A stretch of DNA of 64,000 bases, from contig OY755177.1 of the NCBI GenBank assembly GCA_963576735.1, forward strand, positions 3,782,001 to 3,846,000, written 5' to 3'. Under the pieces are notes generated by a model. That model was not told the origin of the DNA. It worked only from the letters and a program-made list of their open reading frames with translations, and searched no databases. The stretch comes from Bedellia somnulentella (Eukaryota > Arthropoda > Insecta > Lepidoptera > Bedelliidae). Of this stretch, positions 1-10,755 are shown piece after piece. The first letter of the stretch is position 1. The number at the start of each line of letters is the position of its first letter. Made by a program: the position numbers and the translations under genes.

Positions 1-479
1 GCTGGGCCAGTGATAATAGTCGCTACAATTCAATTTTGCTTTAACTCTTTGATAAGCAGCCTCCCGTTCCCCTTCGTGACGCCTGCAACAACTTACTATG
101 CATAGCTAATCGAGCGGAGTTTTATCTATTTTTTTAATTCGAGATAACTTTCGAATGGAATGTTCGAATTGAATAATTCAAAAAGTAATATAAGGGTATT
201 GAAGTAGTCTGAAATAATATATACTTTTTTTATAAGGTTTAGATAGGTACAAATAAAGAACCTTTTCTAAAGCAGGATTTTAATTTAATTTTAAATAATT
301 TTATATAATGACGCTTGTTGTGAGATAACTATAATAGTTAGAGACATGCTGTCCGGGCATTTTTTTTAGATAATGATGTGTTCTATAAAATTGTCGTACA
401 TAATTTTATTCTATTTTCAATAGTTTTCGCAGCGCACGCGATGTAAATATTTTTTTTGGTATTTCTTTAACACCTTGGG

Positions 480-674
480 TTACATTTTTGAAGTTTACGT
501 AAGGATCCCTAATTTTTTTGAAAATGAAATATAGCTTATGTCACTCGGGAATAGTGTAGCATTATAACAGTGAAAAAATTTTTCAAATCCGTCTAGTAGT
601 TTTGGAGCCTATTCAATTCAAACAAACAAACAAACAAAAAATCAAACCTTTCCTCTTTATAATATTAGTATAGA
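480..674 (-). mobile_element. Helitron-like element, 5' end fragment
   Basis: The right edge reads TTTATAATATTAGTATAGAT, which on the minus strand is A|TCTATACTAATATTATAAA, the 5' terminus used by many arthropod Helitrons (TC start after an A). An AAAC microsatellite (about 620-640) and a block beginning GGATCCCTAATTTTTTTGAA precede it, both common in lepidopteran copies. I do not see the matching CTAG 3' end, so the left limit is approximate. Confidence 0.5.
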
Positions 675-675
675 T

Positions 676-1745
676 AAATAATAAATAAATATTGGCTGAT
701 GATGATGTTTGCAGGCTTTTCTCACCTGATCATACGAAAGTCAAGATTAAATGAAGATGTCGATAACAATTGCTTTAGGTATTTTTTATTATTTTTTCAA
801 TATCTTCAGTTGAGCAGGTATGTATTTTAAACAAGATTCTTTTTAGATCCGCCATCTACAGCATAAAGATAAGCAGACTATTTATGGTGTAGCCGAATAT
901 ACCAAGAGTTTGTACCAAATCTACATTTGGTTTGGTTGACGAAGTTGTTATAATATTGCTATATTTAAAAACTAGGAAATTATTTAAAAATTATGATTGG
1001 TGGTGAGGCCCAAGCGACGACGCACAAAATTACTTAAAAAGACCCAAAAATCAAAATTGTCTCGACCACGGGAAAAAAATTGGTTAGTTTTTTTTCTAAG
1101 CCTAAGAATACTGCACGGCTACGCTACTTGTCTACACTAAGGCAAATGAGGCGTTTATTATTGAAAAATCCAGAAATTTACAAAATATCATCTTAGTATA
1201 GCTACATCTCACTTAAGCAATAATGTGAAACGATTAATGGATATATCGTGCCATCTAGAAGAAGGGAGGGATGTTTAAAGGTATAAAACATTAAATATAT
1301 CATTAATTCAACACCACACCACACAACAACGAAAAGTCCTAATCTCGTTCATCGCCTCGCATAACACCCATGGGCAGAAATAGCATCGTGATATTTAAAT
1401 TCATAATTTTCTAGTTATTAAAACCAGACAAGATAAAATTTAAAACCGCAACCACCATACATTTATCTAATCCACATTTCAGAAGAGATCTTGTTAGGAG
1501 ATGATTCTAGTGTCGCTCAAAGCAGGAAAATTTACACGAAAAGATCTAAAAGCGGGTAAAATTGCGCGGGAATGAATATTTTTATCGCTCGCTCTCTAGG
1601 TGAGGGCCGCACTTAGAACTAAGTGATTCTACGAATAATAAAAACTTATTAAAGGGAAAAGACAAAAAATAGCTGCATTAAAGGCACCGTAAGTAATAAC
1701 GAAATAAGTAATGTACTAAGTTGGTTGCATAGCTTGTTCGCGTTG
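676..1745. other. intergenic, no gene seen
   Basis: AT-rich sequence with no frame that looks coding and no repeat family that I recognise. If the exon at 17775-17976 is read correctly, this region may lie inside the long first intron of that minus-strand gene. Confidence 0.4.
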
Positions 1746-1755
1746 AAAGTTGGTA

Positions 1756-2019
1756 CTTACATAATACATACATATACTCACGGCCATAAGGGGTAGCCAG
1801 AGGGGTAGCCAGAGCTTCAGAGCTAGAAACTCCTCAGCCACTTTTGGAAGTTGATAGAGGACAAGATGGTAGATATAAAGCATCGTTGGTGATGGGTGTC
1901 CAACCGCATCGCCCAAGAACCGCTTATAAAGGCCCCATACCCTTACTCGCCTCTTACGACACCCGTGGGTAGAAAGGGGTAGTGACATTCTAAGCCGGCA
2001 CTACATGGCAACAAAGTAC
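1756..2019 (-). mobile_element. SINE-B copy
   Basis: Full-length member of the SINE-B family. On the minus strand it runs from a GTGCCGGCTTAGAAT-type head, through the core GATGCGGTTGGACACCCATCACC, to the tail CCGTGAGTATATGTATGTAT. A 10 bp direct repeat AAAGTTGGTA flanks it (1746-1755 and 2020-2029), consistent with target-primed retroposition. A small internal duplication of GGGGTAGCCAGA is visible near 1790-1815. Confidence 0.75.
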
Positions 2020-2512
2020 AAAGTTGGTAAAGCTTGTAATTATGTAAAAAGTTATAACGAGGAAATGTTTTTAACGAGAAGATATTTTTTTACGCGTTGT
2101 TGGTTACGGTGCCATTGGGAATGTAAGTAATACAAACCATCAATTAATCAATTTACATTGTGTAGGCATAAACTATTCGCTTGCCACTTTTTACTATTGT
2201 GGCGAACCTATCGGGCTTCATTTACGTTTCATTCTTTTAATTATTGCTTTTTTATTCTTCACCATTCAGATTACAGTCATTTCTAGCACATAATCTATTC
2301 TAATGCGATCTCACCTTAGCTCAATTTTAGTGGTTACGTGCGAATAATGCAAAGGCAAAACTGGGCTGACATTCATGCTATAATCGAAGCTAAGTGTAGA
2401 TAATTACAAAAATATTCTTACTTGAGCAGTGAAACTATAAAAAGGCCTGTTCTATGCATTAATAAAGTTCATTGATATTCTTTCCTGCTACAGGTGATAC
2501 CTTTGTTAATAC

Positions 2513-2772
2513 ATACATACATACATATACTCACGGCTATATTTCCCTTGAAGGGGTAACCAGAGCTAAGGAATTATAAATTCCTCAGCCACTTTTGGAA
2601 GTTGAGTGGGGAAAAGATGGTAAAAATAAAGGTTTTTGGTGATGGGTCTCCAACCGCATCGCCCAAAAATCCAATAAAAAGCCCCAATACCCTTAGTCGC
2701 TTCTTACGACACCCGTGGGTAGAAAGGGGTAGCGACATTCTAAGCCGGCACTACACGGCAATAACTAAACGG
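2513..2772 (-). mobile_element. SINE-B copy
   Basis: Full-length SINE-B with head, core and TATG tail in the same order as the copy at 1756. A direct repeat CTTTGTTAATAC (2501-2512 and 2773-2784) flanks it, which is a clear 12 bp target-site duplication. Confidence 0.8.
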
Positions 2773-3026
2773 CTTTGTTAATACTTTTTGTTTTATACCA
2801 AAAGGATCTCTCTTATTGCATTCTGAAACCTGCAAAATAATAAAAGTCTACCTGAGTCCCCAAATTCATCTCTGCACTTGTTATTTATTCGTGCAGTCTC
2901 TAAAATAATGGATATTGCTTTTCAAATAGTGTAGTAGTTAATAATCAATGAACCAGAAGTTTGCATTTGTTTACCGATGAATTTTCGTTTGAATTTGTGC
3001 ACTGAAGTTTATTTTATTCACTCAAA

Positions 3027-3234
3027 CTCAAACATTCACGCCTTATATCCCCGAAAAGGTTGGCAGACATACTAATAATTTTGAACACGTGACATTGCCA
3101 CCTGGTGTTCAGAATTCACACGTTTAGCATAGACAGTGCACTAACGTAATAGTGTGCATAGGGCAGGCCTATCGCCATTTTGTGCAAATACACTGTCACA
3201 TGACAAAATACAACTTAGCCATGTGGGTTTCCTC
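3027..3234 (-). mobile_element. SINE-A copy, lacks the tRNA-like head
   Basis: Minus-strand SINE-A body and tail: CATTCACGCCTTATATCCCC (tail side), CACCTGGTGTTCAGA, GGGCAGGCCTATCGCC and CACTGTCACATGAC are all present. The tRNA-like head is missing, because the copy stops at GGGTTTCCTC, where a plus-strand SINE-B begins. The junction suggests that a later insertion or recombination removed the head. Confidence 0.75.
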
Positions 3235-3236
3235 TG

Positions 3237-3408
3237 CGCGTAAGAAGCGACTAAGGGTATGGGGCTTTTTTAGGTGGTTTTTGGGGAAGCCGTTAGAGAC
3301 CCATCACCAAGGATACTTTATTTGTACTATGGCTGAAGAGTTTCTAGCTCTAAAACTCTAGCTACCCCTTTTTGGGATTTATGGCCGTGAGTATATGTTT
3401 GTATGTAT
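3237..3408 (+). mobile_element. SINE-B copy, truncated and interrupted in its tail
   Basis: Plus-strand SINE-B fused to the end of a SINE-A copy. It starts inside the family consensus at GCGTAAGAAGCGACTAAGGG. Its GTATGTAT tail is the insertion site of the 1128 bp element at 3409-4536, and the tail resumes at 4537. Confidence 0.75.
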
Positions 3409-4536
3409 TAGAGATGTAACGAATGTCAGTTTTTAAGCATTCGCGAATACGAATGCGAATGCGAATATCTGTTGTTGACATTCGCGAATGCGGATGCGAA
3501 TGCGAATATGCAGGTTTCAAATTTGGCGTCGTTTGTCTATGATTCAAAGTAGGGCGCAGGGCGCGCGAATTAAGATATTAAGACCAAAGACTTTAATAAA
3601 AATATATTTATTTAATTGGACAGCATAACGGCTAATACAATAATGTCTTATTCTAACTAAAATGCTAGTTTATATAATAAAAATAACCCTTAGTTCAGCT
3701 AAACCAATACCTAGCAAAGTGCTGATGGTTACTTGCTGACAAATGAATAGTGGCTAGGAGCGTCGTCAAACCGGCTGCGCCAATTAAGATAGTAAGACCA
3801 AAGACTTTAATAAAAATATATTTATTTAATTGGACAGCATAACGGCTAATACAATAGTGTCTTATTGTAACTAAAATGCTAGTTTATATAATAAAAATAA
3901 CCCTTAGTTCAGCTAAACCAATACCTAGCAAAGTGCTGATGGTTACTTGCTGACAAATGAATAGTGGCTAGGGGCATCAATCATAACTCGCGCAGTTCTA
4001 CTGCCGGCTAAGTAAGCTGCGGTTAAGTGTATGTTGTTTAGTTTTTAAAAAGAAAATAAAGATTTGATTTTTTTTCTTAGAACAAAATCTTATAAAGCAA
4101 AATATGTAGAAAATTCAGTTTATTTTATTTTTAAGTTTAAATAATTATCAAAGTATGTGTATGTGTAGGCAAGACGAAGACTGATCAATGCACTAATTTA
4201 TGTACTCTACTTAATAGACTGCCTAAACATGAACACAGTACTATTTGTTTTGTAATGTCATAAGAACTGTGATTTATAAACACAAAAAAGGTAAATTCTA
4301 AAAAGAAAAAGATGTTAAGTTCGAACGTTTTACAATTAAAAAGAAAATATAAGTATTAATACTATTTTGTTTCATTCAAATTTACCTAATATTGTCATAA
4401 CATTCTATGTTTTTGCAATTTCATATTCGCAATTTATTCAAAAGTTATTCACGAATGCGAATGCGAATGCGAATATAGAAAATCAGGCGAATATTCGCGA
4501 ATGCGAATGCAAATGCGAATATTCGTTACATCACTA
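3409..4536. mobile_element. hAT-type non-autonomous DNA transposon
   Basis: Both ends carry TAG(A/T)GATGTAACGAAT in inverted orientation, and the element is flanked by the 8 bp direct repeat GTATGTAT (3401-3408 and 4537-4544). Eight-bp duplications and this TIR start are typical of hAT elements. Just inside each end is a GCGAAT-rich subterminal array (about 3435-3515 and 4448-4525). The middle holds two copies of a roughly 215 bp block (about 3565-3775 and 3781-3980). There is no transposase frame. The host site is the tail of a SINE-B, so part of the target duplication could be the TATG microsatellite itself; the TIRs carry most of the weight. Confidence 0.75.
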
Positions 4537-4662
4537 GTATGTATGTCCCACAACATTTCACAGATATTGTGTTATCGATAAGAAGTACTATTCTTGGTCG
4601 TATCACTTAGAACTATCACTTTTAATCAATTTTCGGAAGATTTTTTGGTTTATTATTAATAA

Positions 4663-5478
4663 CTAGTGGATCGTCCCAGCTTCGCACGGGTAGCGTTGTT
4701 TTTTTAAATATCTGAGGTTTCTTTCTTCAGTCACTGCTCAAGCATTGTAAAATTCAGCGCAATGTTTTCAATTTATTAAATTTATAGCACTCCCTAAACA
4801 GTGTAGTTTGGTGATTTTTAATGCGCTTTAATGAACGGTTCAGTATTTCCGTTTAATAGTAAATTTTGAAATAAAACGCTATGAAGTATGTATAACAATC
4901 TAAAAAATAAATCATTACGCGTTGTAGAATGCAACTACTTGCGCCATCTAGTATGTTATATGTAAATTAGTAACGATTCGGTTTTGGTCACGGGCGCGAT
5001 GGCTTATTTTATGTATAATTTCGGTGTTTCTCTATCGATTTATATGATTCTTTTTTTATTGAATAGGTAATAATGTTACCTTTTTTAAATTAGGGATGAG
5101 TGAGAGGTTTACAAACGTAAGAAAACAAATATAATCAGAATGTTCCGATCTGCTAAGCTATCAGCAATTACACGTGTTATTGTGAGTCAACCGTAAAAGA
5201 TAGACATAAACTGCTGCGGATTTTTTTTTAGATAATTTTATGAAAAATATTTCCGTTATACATGATTTCTATGTAAGTTTAACCATTAAGGCTGCACACG
5301 CGACGGAAGCTTAAAAAATGGAGTAACTTCTCCTGTTTTCCCAAAATTTCCCAAAATTCCCCTTTACTACTCTGCTGGAAAGTATACAAAAACCTGCCCA
5401 GGAGTATGAAAAATATTTGTACCAAGTTTCGTTAAAATCCATCGAGTAGTTTTTGTTTCCATAAGGAACATACAAACC

Positions 5479-5528
<50 letters not shown>

Positions 5529-5647
5529 AATTTTACTGATTGCATTTTTGGCATCAGTATCGATCCCTAGTCACCACCTGATAGTTATTTTGAAAATATA
5601 TTTCATGTACAGAATTGACCTCTGTACAGATTTATTATAAGTATAGA
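4663..5647 (-). mobile_element. Helitron-like element, about 985 bp (copy 1 of pair)
   Basis: On the minus strand it starts TCTATACTTATAATAAATCT and ends GCTGGGACGATCCACTAG, then T. This is the 5'-TC...CTAG-3' structure of Helitrons, with a GC-rich hairpin before CTAG. The base before TC is G rather than the usual A. A (CAGA)n tract lies at 5482-5524. The same element occurs in the opposite orientation at 33155-34135. No Rep/helicase coding remains, so it is non-autonomous. Confidence 0.7.
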
Positions 5648-5870
5648 CAAAAGTTTATTCAAGCACATTCTATGTATGAATAATCCACCGTAGCGCATAA
5701 ACTACTCAATTGAATTTAATAAAACAAGTGGGGAAAAAAGCACACGCCGTGGTCTAACTAACTGCATACCAACTGCCTATTTATTTTAAATGGTTGCTGG
5801 CGCCACAATTTCATTTTTATATCGGGAATATACGAACATAAAACAATGATTGCGCGAATCAAATATATGA

Positions 5871-6510
5871 AAACCGTATCGTACAGCGCCATTAATTGAA
5901 TGACGGAAGGACAAATGGATGCAGATAAAGTGCAACCTTGCATTTTATCATAGTCGTAAGCAAATAAATATGTGTCCTGTGTGTTGGCATCCAGCTGACA
6001 CTGTAGCTCAGTTTTTTTCTTTCCTTTAATAACATCTTTTATTTATGAATGATAAAAATCTTTTTCATTTCACGACAATTTCAAGTCAAACTCATGACGA
6101 ACCCTGTTTGCAGTTGTCACCGGCGAAGGTTTAGGTTTGACAATAGGATCGTACAACATTTCCATCTTTTCTAGGAGGCGTCTCATAATTAAAAACACAA
6201 ATTGGGCAATTGAACACATTACCAAGATTAAATATAATAAAGCTCACGATTTTATCAGATGCAGTAAAGCCTTTTTTCATAAACCAAACGTTTAAACGCC
6301 ACCGAGTTAAAGCTTCCTCATTGCCCGACAACACCCTTACATTGTTCAACTACCACCGCTCCCAAAGACAAACGCTTACAAATACCAAATAATGCACTTC
6401 GTTCGACACATATTTATTTGCTTACGACTATGATAAAATGCAAGGTTGCACTTTATCTGCATCCATTTGTCCTTCCGTCATTCAATTAATGGCGCTGTAC
6501 GATACGGTTT
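5871..6510. repeat. 104 bp inverted repeat pair
   Basis: Positions 5871-5974 and 6407-6510 are exact reverse complements by eye over 104 bases, separated by 432 bp. The left arm runs directly into a stub of the tRNA-like cassette (GACACTGTAGCTCAG at about 5998). The arms could extrude as a large hairpin or represent an inverted duplication made when the cassette array formed. Confidence 0.85.
5998..6060 (+). repeat. tRNA-like cassette remnant (stub)
   Basis: Holds GACACTGTAGCTCAG, the acceptor arm and A box of the cassette family, joined directly to the family's 3' flank TTTCTTTCCTTTAATAAC. The anticodon and T arms are deleted. It marks the left limit of the array that continues at 6682. Confidence 0.6.
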
Positions 6511-6523
6511 CTATTATTCTATT

Positions 6524-6916
6524 AATTTTAACTAATTCGGACGGCCACTTGTCTACCTTTTCAGATAGAATGCAAATGTTGGAAACGCCTAACTATCACA
6601 TAATTTAATGTTTTTTGACATGAATTCCTCATAACGTCCTTCCTCATGTTGCAACTTCAACTTCAACTGTCAGTTGCAACTGACACTGTAGCTCAGTTGG
6701 CAGAGCGACGGGGGCGTATACCCGAAGGTCGCGGGTTCGAACCCCGCCAGTGTCGAAATTTTTCTTTCCTTTAATAACATCTTTTATTTATGAGTAATAA
6801 TCCCCACATGAGGAATTCATGTCAAAAAACATTAAATTATGTGATAGTTAGGCGTTTCCAACATTTGCATTCTATCTGAAAAGGTAGACAAGTGGCCGTC
6901 CGAATTAGTTAAAATT
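6524..6916. repeat. 109 bp inverted repeat enclosing a tRNA-like unit
   Basis: Positions 6524-6632 and 6808-6916 are reverse complements over about 109 bases, including GGAATTCATGTC and GTTAGGCGTTTCCAAC. The 175 bp between them contains the tRNA-like unit 6682-6755. The arm sequence is the same cassette flank repeated at 7140-7250 and, diverged, near 13000. Confidence 0.8.
6682..6755 (+). tRNA. tRNA-like unit A of cassette array
   Basis: The acceptor stem GACACTG pairs with CAGTGTC. The D arm is GCTC/GAGC with A box TAGCTCAGTTGG, and the T arm is GCGGG/CCCGC with loop TTCGAAC, which also gives a perfect B box. The anticodon arm is CGGG/CCCG with an 8-base loop GGCGTATA, one G longer than unit C. 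The missing T33 and the enlarged loop argue against a working decoder. A Pol III-competent pseudo-tRNA or SINE head is more likely. Confidence 0.45.
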
Positions 6917-6984
6917 CGGAGGTAGGAAACGCAAACACTACTTGAACGGGTAAAAAAAGAAACAAAGGATAGAGAAATTTCGCG

Positions 6985-7030
6985 CTGGATGCCAACTGAC
7001 ACTGTAGCTACAGTGTCAGTTGGCATCCAG
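6985..7030. repeat. perfect 46 bp palindrome
   Basis: Bases 6985-7007 are the exact reverse complement of 7008-7030 with no spacer. Each half is the start of a tRNA-like cassette (the 5' flank CTGGATGCCAACTGACACTG plus TAG), so two cassettes meet head to head here before unit B continues rightwards at 7033. Confidence 0.9.
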
Positions 7031-7032
7031 CT

Positions 7033-7106
7033 GACACTGTAGCTCAGTTGGCAGAGCGACGGGGGCGTATACCCGAAGGTCGCGGGTTCGAACCCCGCCA
7101 GTGTCG
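7033..7106 (+). tRNA. tRNA-like unit B of cassette array
   Basis: Same sequence as unit A: acceptor GACACTG/CAGTGTC, intact A and B boxes, the same 8-base anticodon loop GGCGTATA. The spacing from unit A is 351 bp. It follows the 46 bp palindrome directly. Confidence 0.45.
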
Positions 7107-7331
7107 AAATTTTTCTTTCCTTTAATAATAATAATCCCCACATGAGGAATTCATGTCAAAAAACATTAAATTATGTGATAGTTAGGCGTTTCCAACATTT
7201 GCATTCTATCTGAAAAGGTAAACAAGTGGCCGTCCGAATTAGTTAAAATTCGGAGGTAGGAAACGCAAACACTATTTGAACGTGTAAAAAAAGAAACAAA
7301 GGATAGAGAAATTTCGCGCTGGATGCCAACT

Positions 7332-7404
7332 GACACTGTAGCTCAGTTGGCAGAGCGACGGGGCGTATACCCGAAGGTCGCGGGTTCGAACCCCGCCAGT
7401 GTCG
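7332..7404 (+). tRNA. tRNA-like unit C of cassette array
   Basis: Best-folded unit of the left array. It has one G fewer than units A and B, giving a normal 7-base anticodon loop GCGTATA on a 4 bp stem CGGG/CCCG. Read literally the anticodon is GTA (Tyr), but base 33 is C rather than the near-universal T, and animal tRNA-Tyr genes normally carry an intron, so decoding is doubtful. Spacing from unit B is 299 bp. Confidence 0.45.
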
Positions 7405-7531
7405 AAATTTTTCTTTCCTTTAATAACATCTTTTATTTATGAGTAATAATCCCCACATGAGGAATTCATGTCAAAAAACATTAAATTAGATTTTTATCAA
7501 TTTTATCAATATAATTAAAGATGATTTTGAA

Positions 7532-7822
7532 ATGGAAGCAACAGTGCGTATGAATAAAAATCAATTTGCAGATAAAGAAAGTGTGATTACTTCTACTGCA
7601 CCGTTCACCTCCAACGCATTTTCTAGAAAAAGATTAGGTCAAACTATTACTACCACTACCACCTCTCCCAATGAAGGAACCCCTTTAAACGAGGAATGTA
7701 GGCAGTATAAATATTTAATTGAGCACTTGATTGATTAGGGATTCAAAGTTTATCAAATGACACATTACGGTGCAGATAGTATTTCATGTCGTAATAAACT
7801 TCCATACAAAGTTACTGATAAG
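7532..7822 (+). pseudogene. unrecognised exon-like frame with one stop
   Basis: An ATG-started frame of 68 codons ends at TAG (about 7736), but the same frame continues open for about 28 more codons (GFKVYQMTHYGADSISCRNK and on) up to AAG|GTGAGT, a good 5' splice site. This looks like an exon damaged by one stop, or read through. I do not recognise the protein. It directly follows the tRNA-like array and precedes the small frame at 7981. It could belong to a mobile element. Confidence 0.3.
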
Positions 7823-7869
7823 GTGAGTTACTGATATTGTGGTTATCATTTTTTCTCATACTATTTGAG

Positions 7870-7877
7870 TATAAATA
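7870..7877 (+). promoter_or_regulatory. TATA-like box
   Basis: TATAAATA lies about 110 bp upstream of the ATG at 7981. No well-placed initiator is visible about 30 bp downstream, so this is a weak call. Confidence 0.25.
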
Positions 7878-7980
7878 AGTGTAACAACTATTGAAGTTTA
7901 CCATTTACTGATTGAGTCGTTCAGCCCTCTTAACGTCAGTCGCTGTATTTTTTTGTTTTTGTGAGTAATTTTTCATAAAA

Positions 7981-8199
7981 ATGTCTTTGGCAAATTTAAA
8001 TATGTGGAAGAAGGAAACGTTGTGGTTAAAAATGAAAGACCTGGAACAAAATCACCCATACCGCATTATTGATTGTAAATGTGAACAATCGAAATTCGAC
8101 AATTCGAAAAAGACAATTATAGTAAAATTGGAAAACGATGGTTGGGTCACGCTACCTTCTCGATTCGGAAGTTTACAACCGATGTTCTTGTGTTGTTAG
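7981..8199 (+). CDS. small basic protein of 72 residues, possibly nucleic-acid binding
   Basis: The frame begins after an A-rich leader (CATAAAAATG) and ends with TAG. An AATAAA signal lies 44 bp downstream at 8243-8248, followed by an A tract. The middle reads MKDLEQNHPYRIIDCKCEQS and ends with the strands IIVKLENDGWVTLPSRFGSL. The pattern 'short lead, Y-strand, V-strand, LPSRF' reminds me of small OB-fold-like proteins from insect mobile or virus-derived DNA; this is only an impression. The frame is short, so chance cannot be excluded. The leader, stop and poly(A) signal together suggest a retrocopy or a tiny gene. Confidence 0.3.
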   Translation: MSLANLNMWKKETLWLKMKDLEQNHPYRIIDCKCEQSKFDNSKKTIIVKLENDGWVTLPSRFGSLQPMFLCC

Positions 8200-8269
8200 T
8201 GTTCACGGTAGAAGCACGAATTATTAATTGTATAAGTAACCCAATAAATTTTTAAAAAAAACTGTTATT

Positions 8270-10744
8270 CTTCTTTTTTTCGAACTTTAATGTAGTGGTT
8301 CAAATGACAAAAATCTCTTTATTAGGAAAATGGCAGATTTCTTTATTAATGCAAAGGTGACTTGGTTTATCGTTACTGTAGACAAACAAAAACACTTTAT
8401 TTAATAAATACTTAAAAAAATATAATTAATATCAATCGGGAGAAAAGTTTTTGCAAAAATATATGTTGATACCTAGACACTTTTGATGTGTATTTTACTA
8501 AAAAATATATTTATAAGATTTTTAGATATCTTAAAAGTTGTTGAACCACGCAGCTTTGCCTATGAGAGTTTCAATATGCGAAGTCTTTACATCCTGTTAA
8601 ATATAATAATTTCAGCAATTAGTTCCTACTTAAAATTTTAATGATATAAATTTGATTTTTGCACGAAGAAAGTGTATTTTAACAGAGCATATATTTCTAG
8701 ATTGTTAGTGTTGATAGGTTACTGTAATTTTTGATGCGAATATTTTTTACTTGTGTAATTATTTTTTCTCTCACTCTTTTTTGTTGTTGTTGGTGTTGTA
8801 ACAGAGCAAACGATAAAGTTATAGAATTGTATTACAATGTGTCGATGCATAAAAGTATGTATTTATAGCCTCTGTTTTGTAAAAACATGTTTTTTTGCCA
8901 AAAACAATGTATACATGTAAATATAAGTGTTTTTATAATCATTTTTATAATGTATGTATGTAAATATAAGTGTTTTTGTAACCTTAAGATAAAGAGGAAC
9001 TCTCAGTAAATCACCAACATATGGTCACCCTACTTAAAACGAGACACAGTGATCTAGTGAGCCATCCTTGTTCAGGACGCTTTAGGGTGCCAGTGCGCAT
9101 TCCTATTTAAATAATACTTCCATGGTTTCACATAACTATTTTTTATTTAATTATAATTATTTTTAAAGGACTTCTGGGGTGTTGTGTTCTGTCTGTTTTT
9201 CCGACTATTTTTCATCAGGATCTATCCCGTAAACCGTTAAAATGAGAGTTCTGAAATTTTCAATAATGATGTATTTCTGTTACCGCAATGACAAAAAACA
9301 ATAAAGATTTGAAGCAATTAAAGTTTAAGGGGGCTTCCATACAACAAAAGTTACTTTCGATGACAACAGATAAGCTTTGTAATATTGAAATTATAGTACC
9401 TAATAAGAAAAAAAACATTTCATTCATTTTATTTCACAACAAGCTCCCACACAACAAATATGCTTTTTGCCATTTTATAAATAATGATGCTGAGCCATTG
9501 GTGGGCAAGTCGAACTCGCACTTGGCTGTTTTTATAATACAATATATATAAACATATGTTTGAATTTCAACTCGAGGTACATCAAGTGTTCTTTTCGAAG
9601 GAAGAAAGAGGCTAAAAGTTTTTTCTGAATAATAAAATTTTGAAGTTTTATTTAACAGTTAAACTTCTAAATACATAGTACTTTTTCATCTTATTTTTAT
9701 TATGAATTTATATTCAAATGAGACGTTAGTACAATCAAAGGTTCAACCAAAGAAATAAACGTAAATTCAATTTTTATTTCCAAATTACAAAGGCATTTCA
9801 TCAAAATTAGCTTGGCTACATTTACACCGTGCTTTATCACGAAAAAAATATATTTCTTTTTTTATTTCACACCATTTTGTTGCCTATTTACATTTTCTGA
9901 TGAAAGATAGCAGATGTTTTGTTACACTTATTAAGGAAAACGAATCGGAAAATAAAAGGCGTTGCAAATATACACAGCCTCAGGTTGTTTTGGTTGAAAA
10001 ATATAATGAATAAATAGCATTATCAAACTTTTTTGAAAAACAATACATGAAAATCATTATATTAAACACTAAAATTAGAAATATTTGAAACAACGGGTTT
10101 GAATTTATGCTTATAAATGATCATATTTCGTTTCCATATCCTAATCTAAATCGGAGTAGATTATAATTAGATATTCCTACAATTTGTTACAATTCGATAA
10201 ATTTTAAATCATAATCACACACTAGTACTACATTTTTTTTGTTATTTGTTTTAGCTTTGTCAGATATAGATCATGTACATAACATCTAAAATACGTGTGT
10301 TAAACGCCATAATTGAGAGCTTTTAGTATCTTTTCCTTCTATCTCAACAGATATTCATGTATTTTTAGAACTAACAAAACAACTTTAAATACTATAAAAA
10401 AATTAATTGAAAATAATTATTTATGGACTTTATTTAAAAAAAACTGACTACGCCTCAAAATGCTACGAATATAGAACTACGAAATCTTCGTAGCCTTAGT
10501 ATCGATCAACTCAAGAACCTCAAAGCTTTAAGTAAGTCATTAAAATTTAATAATGACATTAACAATGTTGCGATTTAGGGTATTGAGGTTTTTCAATTTA
10601 TTTTTTGGGCCATGCGGTTGGAGACTCATCATTAACAACCCTTATTTTTCAATCCTTGAAAATCTTACTTAACTTTCGAAAGTAGCTCTACATAATTTAA
10701 AATTAGGTAGTGCTCACCACATGTTTTTTTGGATTTATGGCCAC
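8270..10744. other. intergenic, very AT-rich, nothing firm
   Basis: No recognised repeat family and no convincing gene. An 87-codon frame at 9288-9551 starts with ATG but resembles nothing I know and has the low-complexity K/N/I composition expected of AT-rich noncoding DNA. Confidence 0.4.
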
Positions 10745-10755
10745 AAATTAATTTA

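Noticed and set aside
5484..5524. CRISPR-like short repeats (CAGA)n
   Set aside because: A simple microsatellite with no spacers in animal DNA; no CRISPR array exists in the window.
6832..7143. 103-codon minus frame with AGFEPATFGYTPPSLC
   Set aside because: Antisense reading of tRNA-like units and flanks; such peptides appear wherever tRNA-like DNA is translated on the reverse strand.
9288..9551. 87-codon frame starting MTKNNKDLKQLKFKGAS
   Set aside because: No recognised domain, no promoter or poly(A) context; composition is that of AT-rich noncoding DNA.
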